Assembly (NCBI GenBank): GCA_004297645.1
Contig: SCUG01000219.1
Span: forward strand, 1 to 6,519
DNA from: Saprospiraceae bacterium
GTDB taxonomy: Bacteria > Bacteroidota > Bacteroidia > Chitinophagales > Saprospiraceae
DNA: 6,519 nucleotides
Direction of reading: 5' to 3'
Under the pieces are notes generated by a model, which saw only the letters and a list, made by a program, of their open reading frames with translations, searched no databases and was not told the DNA's origin. This document shows positions 1-6,380 of the stretch, in pieces; the stretch's first letter is position 1, and each line of letters opens with the position of its first letter. A program made the translations under genes and the position numbers.

Positions 1-49
1 TGTAATACTTGTCGAGAAGTGTAGAGTATAGGATATATACCCAGGCCAT
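1..49 (-). CDS. GIY-YIG nuclease family protein, N-terminal fragment (runs off the left edge)
   Basis: The minus strand reads MAWVYILYSTLLDKYY from an ATG at 49-47 and stays open to the edge; the single base left over (A) would begin the next codon, as expected for Ile in a YYIG motif. The VYIL...DKYY pattern is the first strand and the start of the YIG half of GIY-YIG domains, as in small UvrC-N-terminal-like proteins (about 80-100 residues in the family) common in Bacteroidota. The family cuts DNA using a Tyr, Arg and Glu, which would lie outside the window apart from the first tyrosines. The start is well fixed, because family members begin two to four residues before VYIL. It follows the tRNA-Val terminator by four bases, leaving no room for its own promoter, so expression may depend on read-through. 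The call rests on 16 residues only. Confidence 0.7.
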   Translation of the reverse strand, partial: MAWVYILYSTLLDKYY

Positions 50-53
50 AAAC

Positions 54-85
54 AAAAAAAAAGCCTCCCCTTTATGGGAAGCCTT
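54..85 (-). terminator. Intrinsic terminator of the tRNA-Val transcript
   Basis: On the minus strand a 10-bp stem (76-85 with 61-70; one G-G mismatch, one G-T pair) closes a 5-base loop and is followed by an unbroken T-tract at 62-54. It begins three bases after the tRNA discriminator base, so it ends the tRNA transcript and lies directly before the GIY-YIG start codon. Confidence 0.9.
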
Positions 86-88
86 CGG

Positions 89-163
89 TGGGTGATGAAG
101 GATTTGAACCTCCGACCCTCTGCGTGTAAAACAGATGCTCTGAACCAACTGAGCTAATCACCC
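89..163 (-). tRNA. tRNA-Val (anticodon UAC)
   Basis: On the minus strand this folds as a complete 75-nt tRNA. The acceptor strand GGGTGAT pairs with ATCACCC. The D-stem is GCTC/GAGC with loop AGTTGGTTCA. The anticodon stem is TCTGT/GCAGA with loop TTTACAC, giving anticodon TAC (Val). A five-base variable loop GGGTC follows, then T-stem GGAGG/CCTTC with loop TTCAAAT, and discriminator A at 89. The bases after the discriminator are CCG, so a full CCA is not encoded and must be completed by the CCA-adding enzyme. It is the last and only intact member of a row of six tRNA-Val-like sequences: the five upstream copies are truncated. No promoter lies directly in front of it; the nearest recognisable one is outside the array at 550-580. 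Confidence 0.95.
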
Positions 164-533
164 TTTTATTTTTTCATCCCCTCCGGCCCTCCCGGCTTGT
201 CAGCCGGGATGCTCTGAACCAACTGTGCTAATCACCCTTTTATTTTTTCAGCCCCTCCGGCCCTCCCGGCTTGTCAGCCGGGATGCTCTGAACCAACTGT
301 GCTAATCACCCTTTTATTTTTTCATCCCCTCCGGCCCTCCCGGCTTGTCAGCCGGGATGCTCTGAACCAACTGTGTTAATCACCCTTTTATTTTTTCATC
401 CCCTCCGGCCCTCCCGGCTTGTCAGCCGGGATGCTCTGAACCAACTGCGCTAATCACCCTTTTATTTTTTCAGCCCCTCCGGCCCTCCCGGCTTGTCAGC
501 CGGGATGCTCTGAACCAACTGTGCTAATCACCC
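164..533 (-). repeat. Five tandem 74-bp units, each a 3'-truncated tRNA-Val pseudo-copy
   Basis: Units lie at 164-237, 238-311, 312-385, 386-459 and 460-533 with an exact 74-bp period and near identity. On the minus strand each unit holds: (a) the first 30 nt of the neighbouring tRNA-Val (acceptor 5' strand, D-arm, start of the anticodon stem), always with a broken D-stem; (b) an 8-bp hairpin TCCCGGCT/AGCCGGGA with loop GACA where the anticodon arm should be; (c) AGGGCCGGAGG, matching the tRNA variable loop and 5' T-stem AGGGTCGGAGG in 10 of 11 bases; (d) an A-rich linker TGAAAAAATAAAA leading into the next copy. The T-loop, 3' T-stem and 3' acceptor strand are missing, so no unit can form a tRNA. 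Few positions vary: 177/251/325/399/473 are T, G, T, T, G on the plus strand, and the D-stem bases differ in units 3 and 4. The period is not a multiple of three and no reading frame is evident. The array is probably transcribed as the leader of tRNA-Val. Confidence 0.95.
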
Positions 534-549
534 TTTTTCAAAGCGTGTG

Positions 550-580
550 CAAAGATATACGCTACCGTCATTTGCCCAAA
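550..580 (-). promoter_or_regulatory. Bacteroidota-type sigma-A promoter for the pseudo-tRNA array and tRNA-Val
   Basis: On the minus strand a -33 element TTTG (580-577), inside a T-tract, is followed after exactly 19 bases by a -7 element TATCTTTG (557-550), a full match to the Bacteroidota consensus TTTG-N17-23-TAnnTTTG. Transcription should start near 540-546, just before the outermost pseudo-tRNA copy, giving a transcript of about 490 nt down to the terminator. No second -7 match occurs inside the repeat units or directly before the intact tRNA. Confidence 0.75.
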
Positions 581-693
581 AAAAGCATGAAACAAATTGA
601 AAAATATTTCCGGGCCGCTGCAATCGCCGGGCAGTAGCAATTGCATTATCTTTACTGACGTTTCATCATCAATTTCCCGCCGGCGTACACATC

Positions 694-3267
694 ATGAACA
701 AAATCATCAAGAGAACGGGCATTGCGTTGGGTGCGACCCTGCTACTCCTGCTTGTGGCCGCCGCGGTAATCGCCGCATTTTTTCAGGATGCGGTGGGGCG
801 CAAGCTGATTTTCGAATTAAACAAGCAACTGACCACGGAAATACATGTGACCGGATTCAACCTGTCGTTGCTTCGGGACTTCCCCGATGCGACGGTCAGT
901 CTGAACGGGGTCACCGTCACAGGGACAAACGGGGAACCACTGTTGAAGGCAGCGGTAATGTCTTTTAATTTCCGGCTATTTAGTTTGTTTGAGCGCAGCG
1001 TAAAAGTTCATGCAATGGCCATTCGGGATGGGGCACTCACGGTGCAAATTGACCGTGCCGGCAAGGCAAACTACGCTATACTGAAAAACCGGAAAACACA
1101 GGAAGACGCCAGCTTCAACATTATCCTGACGGAGGCACGGTTAGAGAACATGGAGCTTAGCTACCGCAACGAAAAATTGCGGCAAGGCGCACAGACACAC
1201 GTTGGCGAAGCCATATTCTCAGGCGAGTTTTCCAACGCACAATTCGACCTGCAAAGCTCCGCACAACTCACCTCCCGATACGTTGACCTCGGCGGCATGC
1301 GCTATTTTACCGAAAAAAACTGGGGATACGACGCCCATATTTTCGTGGATATGCCACATGGAACTTACGACTTGCAAAAGGTAAACCTGACGGTGGACGG
1401 CAACGCCTTCAACCTACAAGGCTCCGTCAAAAAACAGGGGAACGCCCAGGTACTGGATTTAAAGGCCACCACTGCCGGCGCCAACATCGAGTCGGTGATT
1501 GCCCTGCTGCCGCAGCAATATCTCTACGCTTTTGGAGATTTTTCCAGCAAGGGCCGGTTCCGGTTTCTCACCACAATCACTGGCCGGCTAAGCGCCACCG
1601 AAAGCCCGGCCATTGACATGGAATTCGGTCTGGAAAATGGACGGTTGGAAAGTCCCCGCCTGAAAGCGCCGTTCAAAGATGTCTCGTTCACGGCCACCTT
1701 TACCAACCAGGCCGAAAATGCCACCGGCAACACGGTCTTTGAAATAAGTAACTTCAAGGGATACCTCAACGGGGAATTGATGACACTACGCCTAAGGGTG
1801 GAAAATCTAAATGACCCTTATGTGGATTTCATGGCCGATGGGGTGATGCCAGTGGGCTACGTCGCTGGTTTCTTTGAAAACCCGGCCATCAGTGGTGGAA
1901 AGGGCAAGGTGGAGTTTAAAGACATAAAAATTAGCGGCTTGTACCGCGATATGGCCAGCATGGATAACATCAATTCCGTGGTCATGCACGGCGACCTCGA
2001 ATTTGATGATGCCGCCCTTTTCATCAACGATGAAGAACTCCGCGTCGAACGCGGCCAGTTTCATTTCGACGACAACATGGCCTCCCTCCAAGACTTCCGG
2101 CTTACCGGCGCCGGTAGTGAAATCGGGCTTAATGGGCAGGTGCAGAATCTACTCCCCGTCTTGCTAAGCGATGCTGCTCAATCGGGAGAGGCCAAGCTGG
2201 CATTCCAGGCGGAATTGGTTTCCCCAAAAATGGACCTCAGACGCCTAATCGGGCTGACGGATATTCCAGCGGAAAAAGGAGCCGTGGGAACAGAAGTTTC
2301 CGATTCGCTTAAAGTGGCCAAAAACACCCTCCAAGAGCGCATCGCCAGCCAGCTCGAAGGCGTATTTCAAGTGCGTGTGGATGCCTTTGAATACGATAAA
2401 ATAGAGGGCCGGGACTTTTCGGGAATGTTGATTTTTGAAAACCAGGAAATGCGCATCTTGGGCGATACCAAAGGCATGAGCGGAAGTTTTGACCTCGACG
2501 GAGCGCTATTTTTTGAAAATCAATCCCGGCTCGAAGCCAAACTCTCCTGCCAGAATATTGACGTGAAAGAATTTTTTCGGGAAACAAATAACCTTGGGCA
2601 GGACTTCATCCGGCAGGAACAACTCGGCGGCACCATGAATGCCAAAATGCTCATCCATACTTTTTGGGATTCTACCGGTACCTTCCTCACAGACAAGATG
2701 CATGTCTGGGCAGAAGTGGGCATCGAAAAGGGAGAACTGAAAGATTTCAAAATACTGGAAGAATTCTCCGGCTACGCCAATGTGAGCGACCTGCGGCAGG
2801 TGCGTTTTGCCAATATGCAAAATTGGATAGAGGTGAAAAACAATACTGTTTACCTGCCGGCTATGTTTCTTCAAAACAACGCCATGAACCTCACCGTCAG
2901 CGGCGAGCAGACCTTCGACGACAAAATTAATTACAACATCAAGGTAAACGCCGCACAGGTTCTGGCCAATAAATTCAAAAAACACAATGCAAACCTGAAA
3001 CCCATAAAGGCGCAAAATGACGGCTTTTTCAATCTCTATTTTAACATTAATGGCACCCTCGACGATTACCATTATGGGACAAATCGAAAACTCGTAAAAG
3101 AAAAATTTGCGCAGAGCGAGCTACAGAAACGCCAAATCAGAGGCACTCTTATCCAGGCTTTCGGCGGCGCTTCGCTCAACCTACTGCCCAAACAGGCTGA
3201 CAACAGGCAGGATGCCGGAGAACCAACCACACAAGACGAAGATGTGGAATACATCGAAGGGTTTTAA
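694..3267 (+). CDS. AsmA-like family envelope protein
   Basis: A protein of 857 residues. A short basic N-terminus (MNKIIKRTG) leads into one hydrophobic segment at about 10-30, as in inner-membrane-anchored AsmA/TamB-type proteins whose bulk lies in the periplasm. Next comes FELNKQLTTEIHVTGFNLSLLRDFP, typical of AsmA N-termini in Bacteroidota, then a long region rich in alternating polar and hydrophobic beta-strands. An AsmA-like C-terminal region lies at about 670-756, including LKDFKILEEFSGYANV (from 682) and LTVSGEQTFDDKINY. The C-terminal tail is acidic (DEDVEYIEGF). AsmA relatives are long beta-groove proteins linked to phospholipid transport to the outer membrane and outer membrane assembly; a specific job here is not shown. 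The ATG at 694 is the natural start because the membrane anchor follows at once. No Shine-Dalgarno site is visible. The gene starts about 114 bases from the divergent tRNA promoter. No clear terminator follows. Confidence 0.85.
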   Translation: MNKIIKRTGIALGATLLLLLVAAAVIAAFFQDAVGRKLIFELNKQLTTEIHVTGFNLSLLRDFPDATVSLNGVTVTGTNGEPLLKAAVMSFNFRLFSLFERSVKVHAMAIRDGALTVQIDRAGKANYAILKNRKTQEDASFNIILTEARLENMELSYRNEKLRQGAQTHVGEAIFSGEFSNAQFDLQSSAQLTSRYVDLGGMRYFTEKNWGYDAHIFVDMPHGTYDLQKVNLTVDGNAFNLQGSVKKQGNAQVLDLKATTAGANIESVIALLPQQYLYAFGDFSSKGRFRFLTTITGRLSATESPAIDMEFGLENGRLESPRLKAPFKDVSFTATFTNQAENATGNTVFEISNFKGYLNGELMTLRLRVENLNDPYVDFMADGVMPVGYVAGFFENPAISGGKGKVEFKDIKISGLYRDMASMDNINSVVMHGDLEFDDAALFINDEELRVERGQFHFDDNMASLQDFRLTGAGSEIGLNGQVQNLLPVLLSDAAQSGEAKLAFQAELVSPKMDLRRLIGLTDIPAEKGAVGTEVSDSLKVAKNTLQERIASQLEGVFQVRVDAFEYDKIEGRDFSGMLIFENQEMRILGDTKGMSGSFDLDGALFFENQSRLEAKLSCQNIDVKEFFRETNNLGQDFIRQEQLGGTMNAKMLIHTFWDSTGTFLTDKMHVWAEVGIEKGELKDFKILEEFSGYANVSDLRQVRFANMQNWIEVKNNTVYLPAMFLQNNAMNLTVSGEQTFDDKINYNIKVNAAQVLANKFKKHNANLKPIKAQNDGFFNLYFNINGTLDDYHYGTNRKLVKEKFAQSELQKRQIRGTLIQAFGGASLNLLPKQADNRQDAGEPTTQDEDVEYIEGF

Positions 3268-3325
3268 GCCAAGCCACCGCTATTGGTCTTAGCCCAATAC
3301 GCCAATCAGCTACCAGCAATTTGGT

Positions 3326-3333
3326 TAAATTTG
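3326..3333 (+). promoter_or_regulatory. Candidate -7 box for batD
   Basis: TAAATTTG matches the Bacteroidota -7 consensus TAnnTTTG exactly and lies 35 bases before the GTG of batD, so transcription could start near 3338-3341. No TTG lies at the expected -33 position (about 3300-3306), so this is a weaker call than the tRNA promoter. If real, batD and the lysoplasmalogenase gene form a unit separate from the AsmA-like gene. Confidence 0.4.
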
Positions 3334-3367
3334 TGCCACAATTTTTTTTACCCAAAAAAAGAAACTC

Positions 3368-5146
3368 GTGTCGCCGATAGTCTCTAAATTGAAATATTTG
3401 AACAGCATCATGCTCTATCTCTCGCTGCTATGGTTCCCATCCATTGCGCGGGCGCAGGGCACTGTCTCTTTCGAAGCTTTTGCCGACGCAAAAGAGGTCG
3501 TGGTGAATGGGTATTTCGACGTTTCTTTTACGCTGAAAAATGCCAATGGCACCAACTTCAGCCCTCCCGATTTTAAAGACTTCATGGTGTTGGCTGGCCC
3601 CAACACTTCCAACAGCATGCAATTTATCAATGGACAGGTGTCGAAAGAAATGGCCTATTCTTTCACGCTGCAACCCACCAGGGCCGGTCAGTTCATCATC
3701 GGCAGTGCGAGTATCAACGTGAACGGGAAACGCCTGAGAACCCGCCCCATCAAAATCAATGTGATAAAAAGCAAAGCCGGCAACAACCAGGGAAAGACCC
3801 AAGGCGAAGTGTTTGTGCGGCTGGAGCCTAACAAGACAAGGGCCTACGTTGGCGAACAGATATTGCTCGACTACAAGTTGTACACCACCGTTTCTATCGA
3901 AGGGTACGACATCCCCGAAGAACCAGCCTACCGCGGGTTTTACGCACAGGAATTGGTGCATTACAATACCCGCCCCCAGCGGGAAGTCATCAACGGTACT
4001 CAATACACCACCAAGGTGCTCCGCCGGGTGGCACTATTCCCCCAACAAACCGGCATGCTGACCATCGAACCATTTACCATCCAATTCCGCGTGATGCAAG
4101 ATGGAAATGGCGGCGGGTTTTTCTTTAACCGCCGGGTACGCCCGGTAATTTTCACAACCGGTCCAGTGAAAATTAGTGCGGCAGCATTGCCAGCCGGAGC
4201 ACCCGGTTATTTCAGCGGAGCTGTCGGCAGCTACGAGTTTCAAGCCTCCGCCAGTCCCGCCAGCGTAACCACCAATGACGCCATTTCCGTGGTGCTTCTC
4301 ATGGCAGGCAACGGCGATATCAAGCGTGTGCAGGCTCCTGATTTGATGCTTTCCGACTCCTTCGAGGTATATCCGCCCAAAGTTTTGGAAGAAAAAATGA
4401 CAGAAAATCAGGGCGAGATTCAGGGTAAAAAAGTAGTGGAATACCTCGTGCTTCCCAAATATCCTGGCAAGTATCAGTTGCAGCCGGGCTTCGCTTATTT
4501 CGACACCGGCCAATCGGACTACGTGGTGTTGCGGCAAGGGCCTTTTCCCATCCAAGTAAAACAAAGCTCTGACAACCATCACGTAGAGGACAAGAGCCAG
4601 GCTTTAACCAAAATAGAAAATGACATCCGGTTCATCAAAACTGAATGCGATTTGGTGAAAAAGGATGAGCCTTTTACAGGGTCTCCGGCATTTTGGGTCA
4701 TAATGCTCAGCCCGGTGCTGGCTTTTGCGGGGGTGCTGTTTTACCGAAAAGCACGCAATAGAAACGAGGGACTTGATGCAACGGTATCGAGGAAACGGCG
4801 AGCCAACAAGAAGGCGCAAAAACGTCTCTCCCTGGCTCATAAACACCTGCAAGCCAATGAAAGCCAGGCCTTTTACGACGAAGTATCAAAAGCTTCGCTC
4901 AGCTATGTGTGCGACAAACTCGACATCCCCCGTGCTGAACTCTCCAAAGAAAATGTGCGTGAAAAATTGGAGTCAATGCACATCGAGGCTTCTCAAATTG
5001 AGGCCTTTTTGAAAATGCTGCAAACATGCGAAATGGCCCTCTTTGCCGGCATGGACAATTCCGCGGCCATGCAATCAACCTATGACAACGCCATCTCCGT
5101 CATTGCTGGCATCGAAAGTAAAGCAGGCCAAAGTGAGGCTGCCTAA
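3368..5146 (+). CDS. batD: BatD family protein (oxygen-tolerance / aerotolerance protein)
   Basis: A protein of 592 residues, the usual length for Bacteroidota BatD. A Sec signal peptide (basic KLK, hydrophobic core, cleavage probably after ARA at residue 29) is followed by the BatD opening: VSFEAFADAKEVVVNGYFDVSFTL, then AGPNTSNSMQFINGQVSKEMAYSFTLQP and GSASINVNGKRLRTRPIKI. These are immunoglobulin-like periplasmic repeats. A transmembrane helix at about 441-459 is followed by basic residues and a helical cytoplasmic domain (about 475-585) including ASLSYVCDKLDIPRAELSKENVREKL, also typical of BatD. BatD usually acts with MoxR, BatA, BatB, BatC and BatE at the membrane; the complex was tied to aerotolerance in Bacteroides, but its biochemical role is unclear. 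None of those partners is here. The start is uncertain: GTG at 3368 and TTG at 3389 (giving MKYLNSIM...) both yield a good signal peptide, while the first ATG (3410) would lose the basic n-region. Confidence 0.88.
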   Translation: MSPIVSKLKYLNSIMLYLSLLWFPSIARAQGTVSFEAFADAKEVVVNGYFDVSFTLKNANGTNFSPPDFKDFMVLAGPNTSNSMQFINGQVSKEMAYSFTLQPTRAGQFIIGSASINVNGKRLRTRPIKINVIKSKAGNNQGKTQGEVFVRLEPNKTRAYVGEQILLDYKLYTTVSIEGYDIPEEPAYRGFYAQELVHYNTRPQREVINGTQYTTKVLRRVALFPQQTGMLTIEPFTIQFRVMQDGNGGGFFFNRRVRPVIFTTGPVKISAAALPAGAPGYFSGAVGSYEFQASASPASVTTNDAISVVLLMAGNGDIKRVQAPDLMLSDSFEVYPPKVLEEKMTENQGEIQGKKVVEYLVLPKYPGKYQLQPGFAYFDTGQSDYVVLRQGPFPIQVKQSSDNHHVEDKSQALTKIENDIRFIKTECDLVKKDEPFTGSPAFWVIMLSPVLAFAGVLFYRKARNRNEGLDATVSRKRRANKKAQKRLSLAHKHLQANESQAFYDEVSKASLSYVCDKLDIPRAELSKENVREKLESMHIEASQIEAFLKMLQTCEMALFAGMDNSAAMQSTYDNAISVIAGIESKAGQSEAA

Positions 5147-5169
5147 CCCGATAAAACGAATACCACGCA

Positions 5170-5853
5170 ATGAAACATTTTCCCTTGCTCGCTGCTTTTT
5201 GCTCACTTTCGGCGGCTCATCTCGCCGCCGTCCTGTTTCAATGGGCACCAGGGGTATATCTCACCAAGCCCCTTTTATTGAGCATCCTGGCCACCTGGTT
5301 TTTTCTTCAAACCAAAAACAGCTCGTCAAAATTCGGCAGGTTCATGCTGACAGGACTGGTATGCTCCATCGCCGGCGACATCTTCTTGATGTTTAACAAA
5401 GAAAATTTTTTTCTCCTTGGACTCGGAAGTTTCTTATTAACACACCTTAGCTACATAGCGGCTTTCAGCCTTTATCCTTCATTTAAAAATGGAGCGGTGC
5501 GCCAGCAGCCTTTGCTCGCATTACCGCTACTCCTGTTCTTGCCACTCATGAGTTGGTATTTGTGGAGCGATTTGCCCATCCCTTTCCAAGTTCCGGTATT
5601 GGCTTACAGCGGTGCCCTCACCCTGATGGCTTTGAGCAGCCTGAATATGTCCCGGCGGGTGGCAAAGCAAACCGCCATGTTGTTGGTATGGGGAGCGGTG
5701 TTATTCGTTTTGTCTGACAGTATGATTGCTGTTGAAAAATTCAAAACCACAGGACTCCCACCCGTTTTTATGCAGTTCTGCATCATGAGTACCTACCTCA
5801 CCGGGCAGTATTTACTGGCAAAAGGAAGCGTATTGGCAAACCAAGAAATTTAA
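5170..5853 (+). CDS. Lysoplasmalogenase (YhhN/TMEM86 family) integral membrane protein
   Basis: A protein of 227 residues with about eight hydrophobic segments, the usual size and layout of YhhN/TMEM86. Family motifs in order: TKPLL (32-36), SIAGDIFLMF (66-75), GLGSFLLTHLSYIAAF (84-99), LFVLSDSMIAVEKF (178-191) and YLTGQYLL (209-216). The conserved acidic residues D70 and D183 and histidine H92 are present. Characterised relatives hydrolyse the vinyl-ether bond of lysoplasmalogens; in bacteria the true substrate is often untested, so the activity is inferred from family. It begins with ATG 23 bases after the batD stop and is probably co-transcribed with it; no terminator or promoter lies between them. 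Its stop overlaps that of the convergent gene by four bases. The alternative is a YhhN-like membrane protein of unknown substrate. Confidence 0.85.
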   Translation: MKHFPLLAAFCSLSAAHLAAVLFQWAPGVYLTKPLLLSILATWFFLQTKNSSSKFGRFMLTGLVCSIAGDIFLMFNKENFFLLGLGSFLLTHLSYIAAFSLYPSFKNGAVRQQPLLALPLLLFLPLMSWYLWSDLPIPFQVPVLAYSGALTLMALSSLNMSRRVAKQTAMLLVWGAVLFVLSDSMIAVEKFKTTGLPPVFMQFCIMSTYLTGQYLLAKGSVLANQEI

Positions 5854-6326
5854 ACAGTTCCCCGGTTCAGCGTACGCCAAAAAGAGATGAGCATTCTAAA
5901 AGGTAATATTATGGTAACGATGATACTGGCTGCGCCAAAAAAAAGCATTTCGGCCTGCACGTATCTCGCCATGTGTATCTGCCCATTATAAGAAAGGTGG
6001 GCGAAAATATCCTGCAACCCGATTTGGTCAAGATACAACTGGAAGAGGTGAATCACCTTTATCAGGTAGATAAACAGCGGGATGCACATAATGATGACCG
6101 CCACTTTCGCCCACTGTAGCCGGGCCAAAAAGGTGTGTTTCAGTAGGAAAATGTAGCGGGTGAATGTGACAAAAACGAGCACGAACAAAATGTTTGTGGT
6201 CCAAAAATGGTAGTCAGCGCGGGTTTTGTAAATTGGAAATAAAACGGCCGCCAGCAGCAATGCCGTGGCCATCCACCAAACTAATTCGAGTCTTATTGAG
6301 AGTGATAGTTTTTTGTCCATTGCCAT
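5850..6326 (-). CDS. Four-helix integral membrane protein of unknown function
   Basis: A protein of 158 residues whose family I do not recognise. The N-terminus is short and basic (MAMDKKLSLSIR). Four hydrophobic segments lie at about 14-33, 41-62, 73-95 and 125-147. An amphipathic, histidine- and glutamine-containing stretch (96-124, with HLSYNGQIHMARYVQ) sits between the third and fourth, and the end is basic (FRMLISFWRTLNR). No catalytic motif is evident. The coding frame is convincing from length and the ordered helix pattern, with charged loops between helices. Two ATGs, two codons apart (6326 and 6320), could serve as start. The gene lies about 55 bases downstream of the rRNA operon terminator, on the same strand, and I see no good -7 match in that gap; it may use a weak promoter or read-through. 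Its stop overlaps that of the lysoplasmalogenase gene. Confidence 0.8.
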   Translation of the reverse strand: MAMDKKLSLSIRLELVWWMATALLLAAVLFPIYKTRADYHFWTTNILFVLVFVTFTRYIFLLKHTFLARLQWAKVAVIIMCIPLFIYLIKVIHLFQLYLDQIGLQDIFAHLSYNGQIHMARYVQAEMLFFGAASIIVTIILPFRMLISFWRTLNRGTV

Positions 6327-6380
6327 TCTTTATTCAGGGGGTGAAAGTACGCATCCCTCCCCAATCCGGCCCCGAACAAC

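Noticed and set aside
164..533. CRISPR array
   Set aside because: Repeats are regular, but the whole 74-bp unit repeats with no unique spacers, and each unit is clearly derived from tRNA.
164..533. Five further functional tRNA genes
   Set aside because: Each copy lacks the T-loop, 3' T-stem and 3' acceptor strand, and the D-stem is mispaired.
164..533. attL/attR duplication left by an integrative element
   Set aside because: Integration duplicates tRNA 3' ends; the repeated part here is the 5' side. No integrase gene is in the window.
164..533. G-quadruplex in the G-rich strand of each unit
   Set aside because: The run reads GGG-A-GGG-CC-GG-A-GGGG, with only three runs of three or more G, and the first is tied up in the hairpin stem.
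647..654. Promoter of the AsmA-like gene (TATCTTTA)
   Set aside because: It misses the last base of the -7 consensus, and there is no TTG at the expected -33 distance; too weak to annotate.
597..968. 123-codon plus-strand open frame before and within the AsmA-like gene
   Set aside because: It overlaps the AsmA-like start in another frame, and its translation is low-complexity and arginine-rich without domain signs.
2506..3072. 188-codon minus-strand open frame
   Set aside because: It lies wholly inside the AsmA-like gene, which has clear domain structure; the minus-strand translation has no recognisable features.
3281..3299. Terminator after the AsmA-like gene
   Set aside because: TATTGG/CCAATA forms only a 6-bp AT-rich stem with no T-tract.
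3428..4003. 191-codon minus-strand open frame
   Set aside because: It is antisense to the conserved periplasmic part of batD and shows no family motif.
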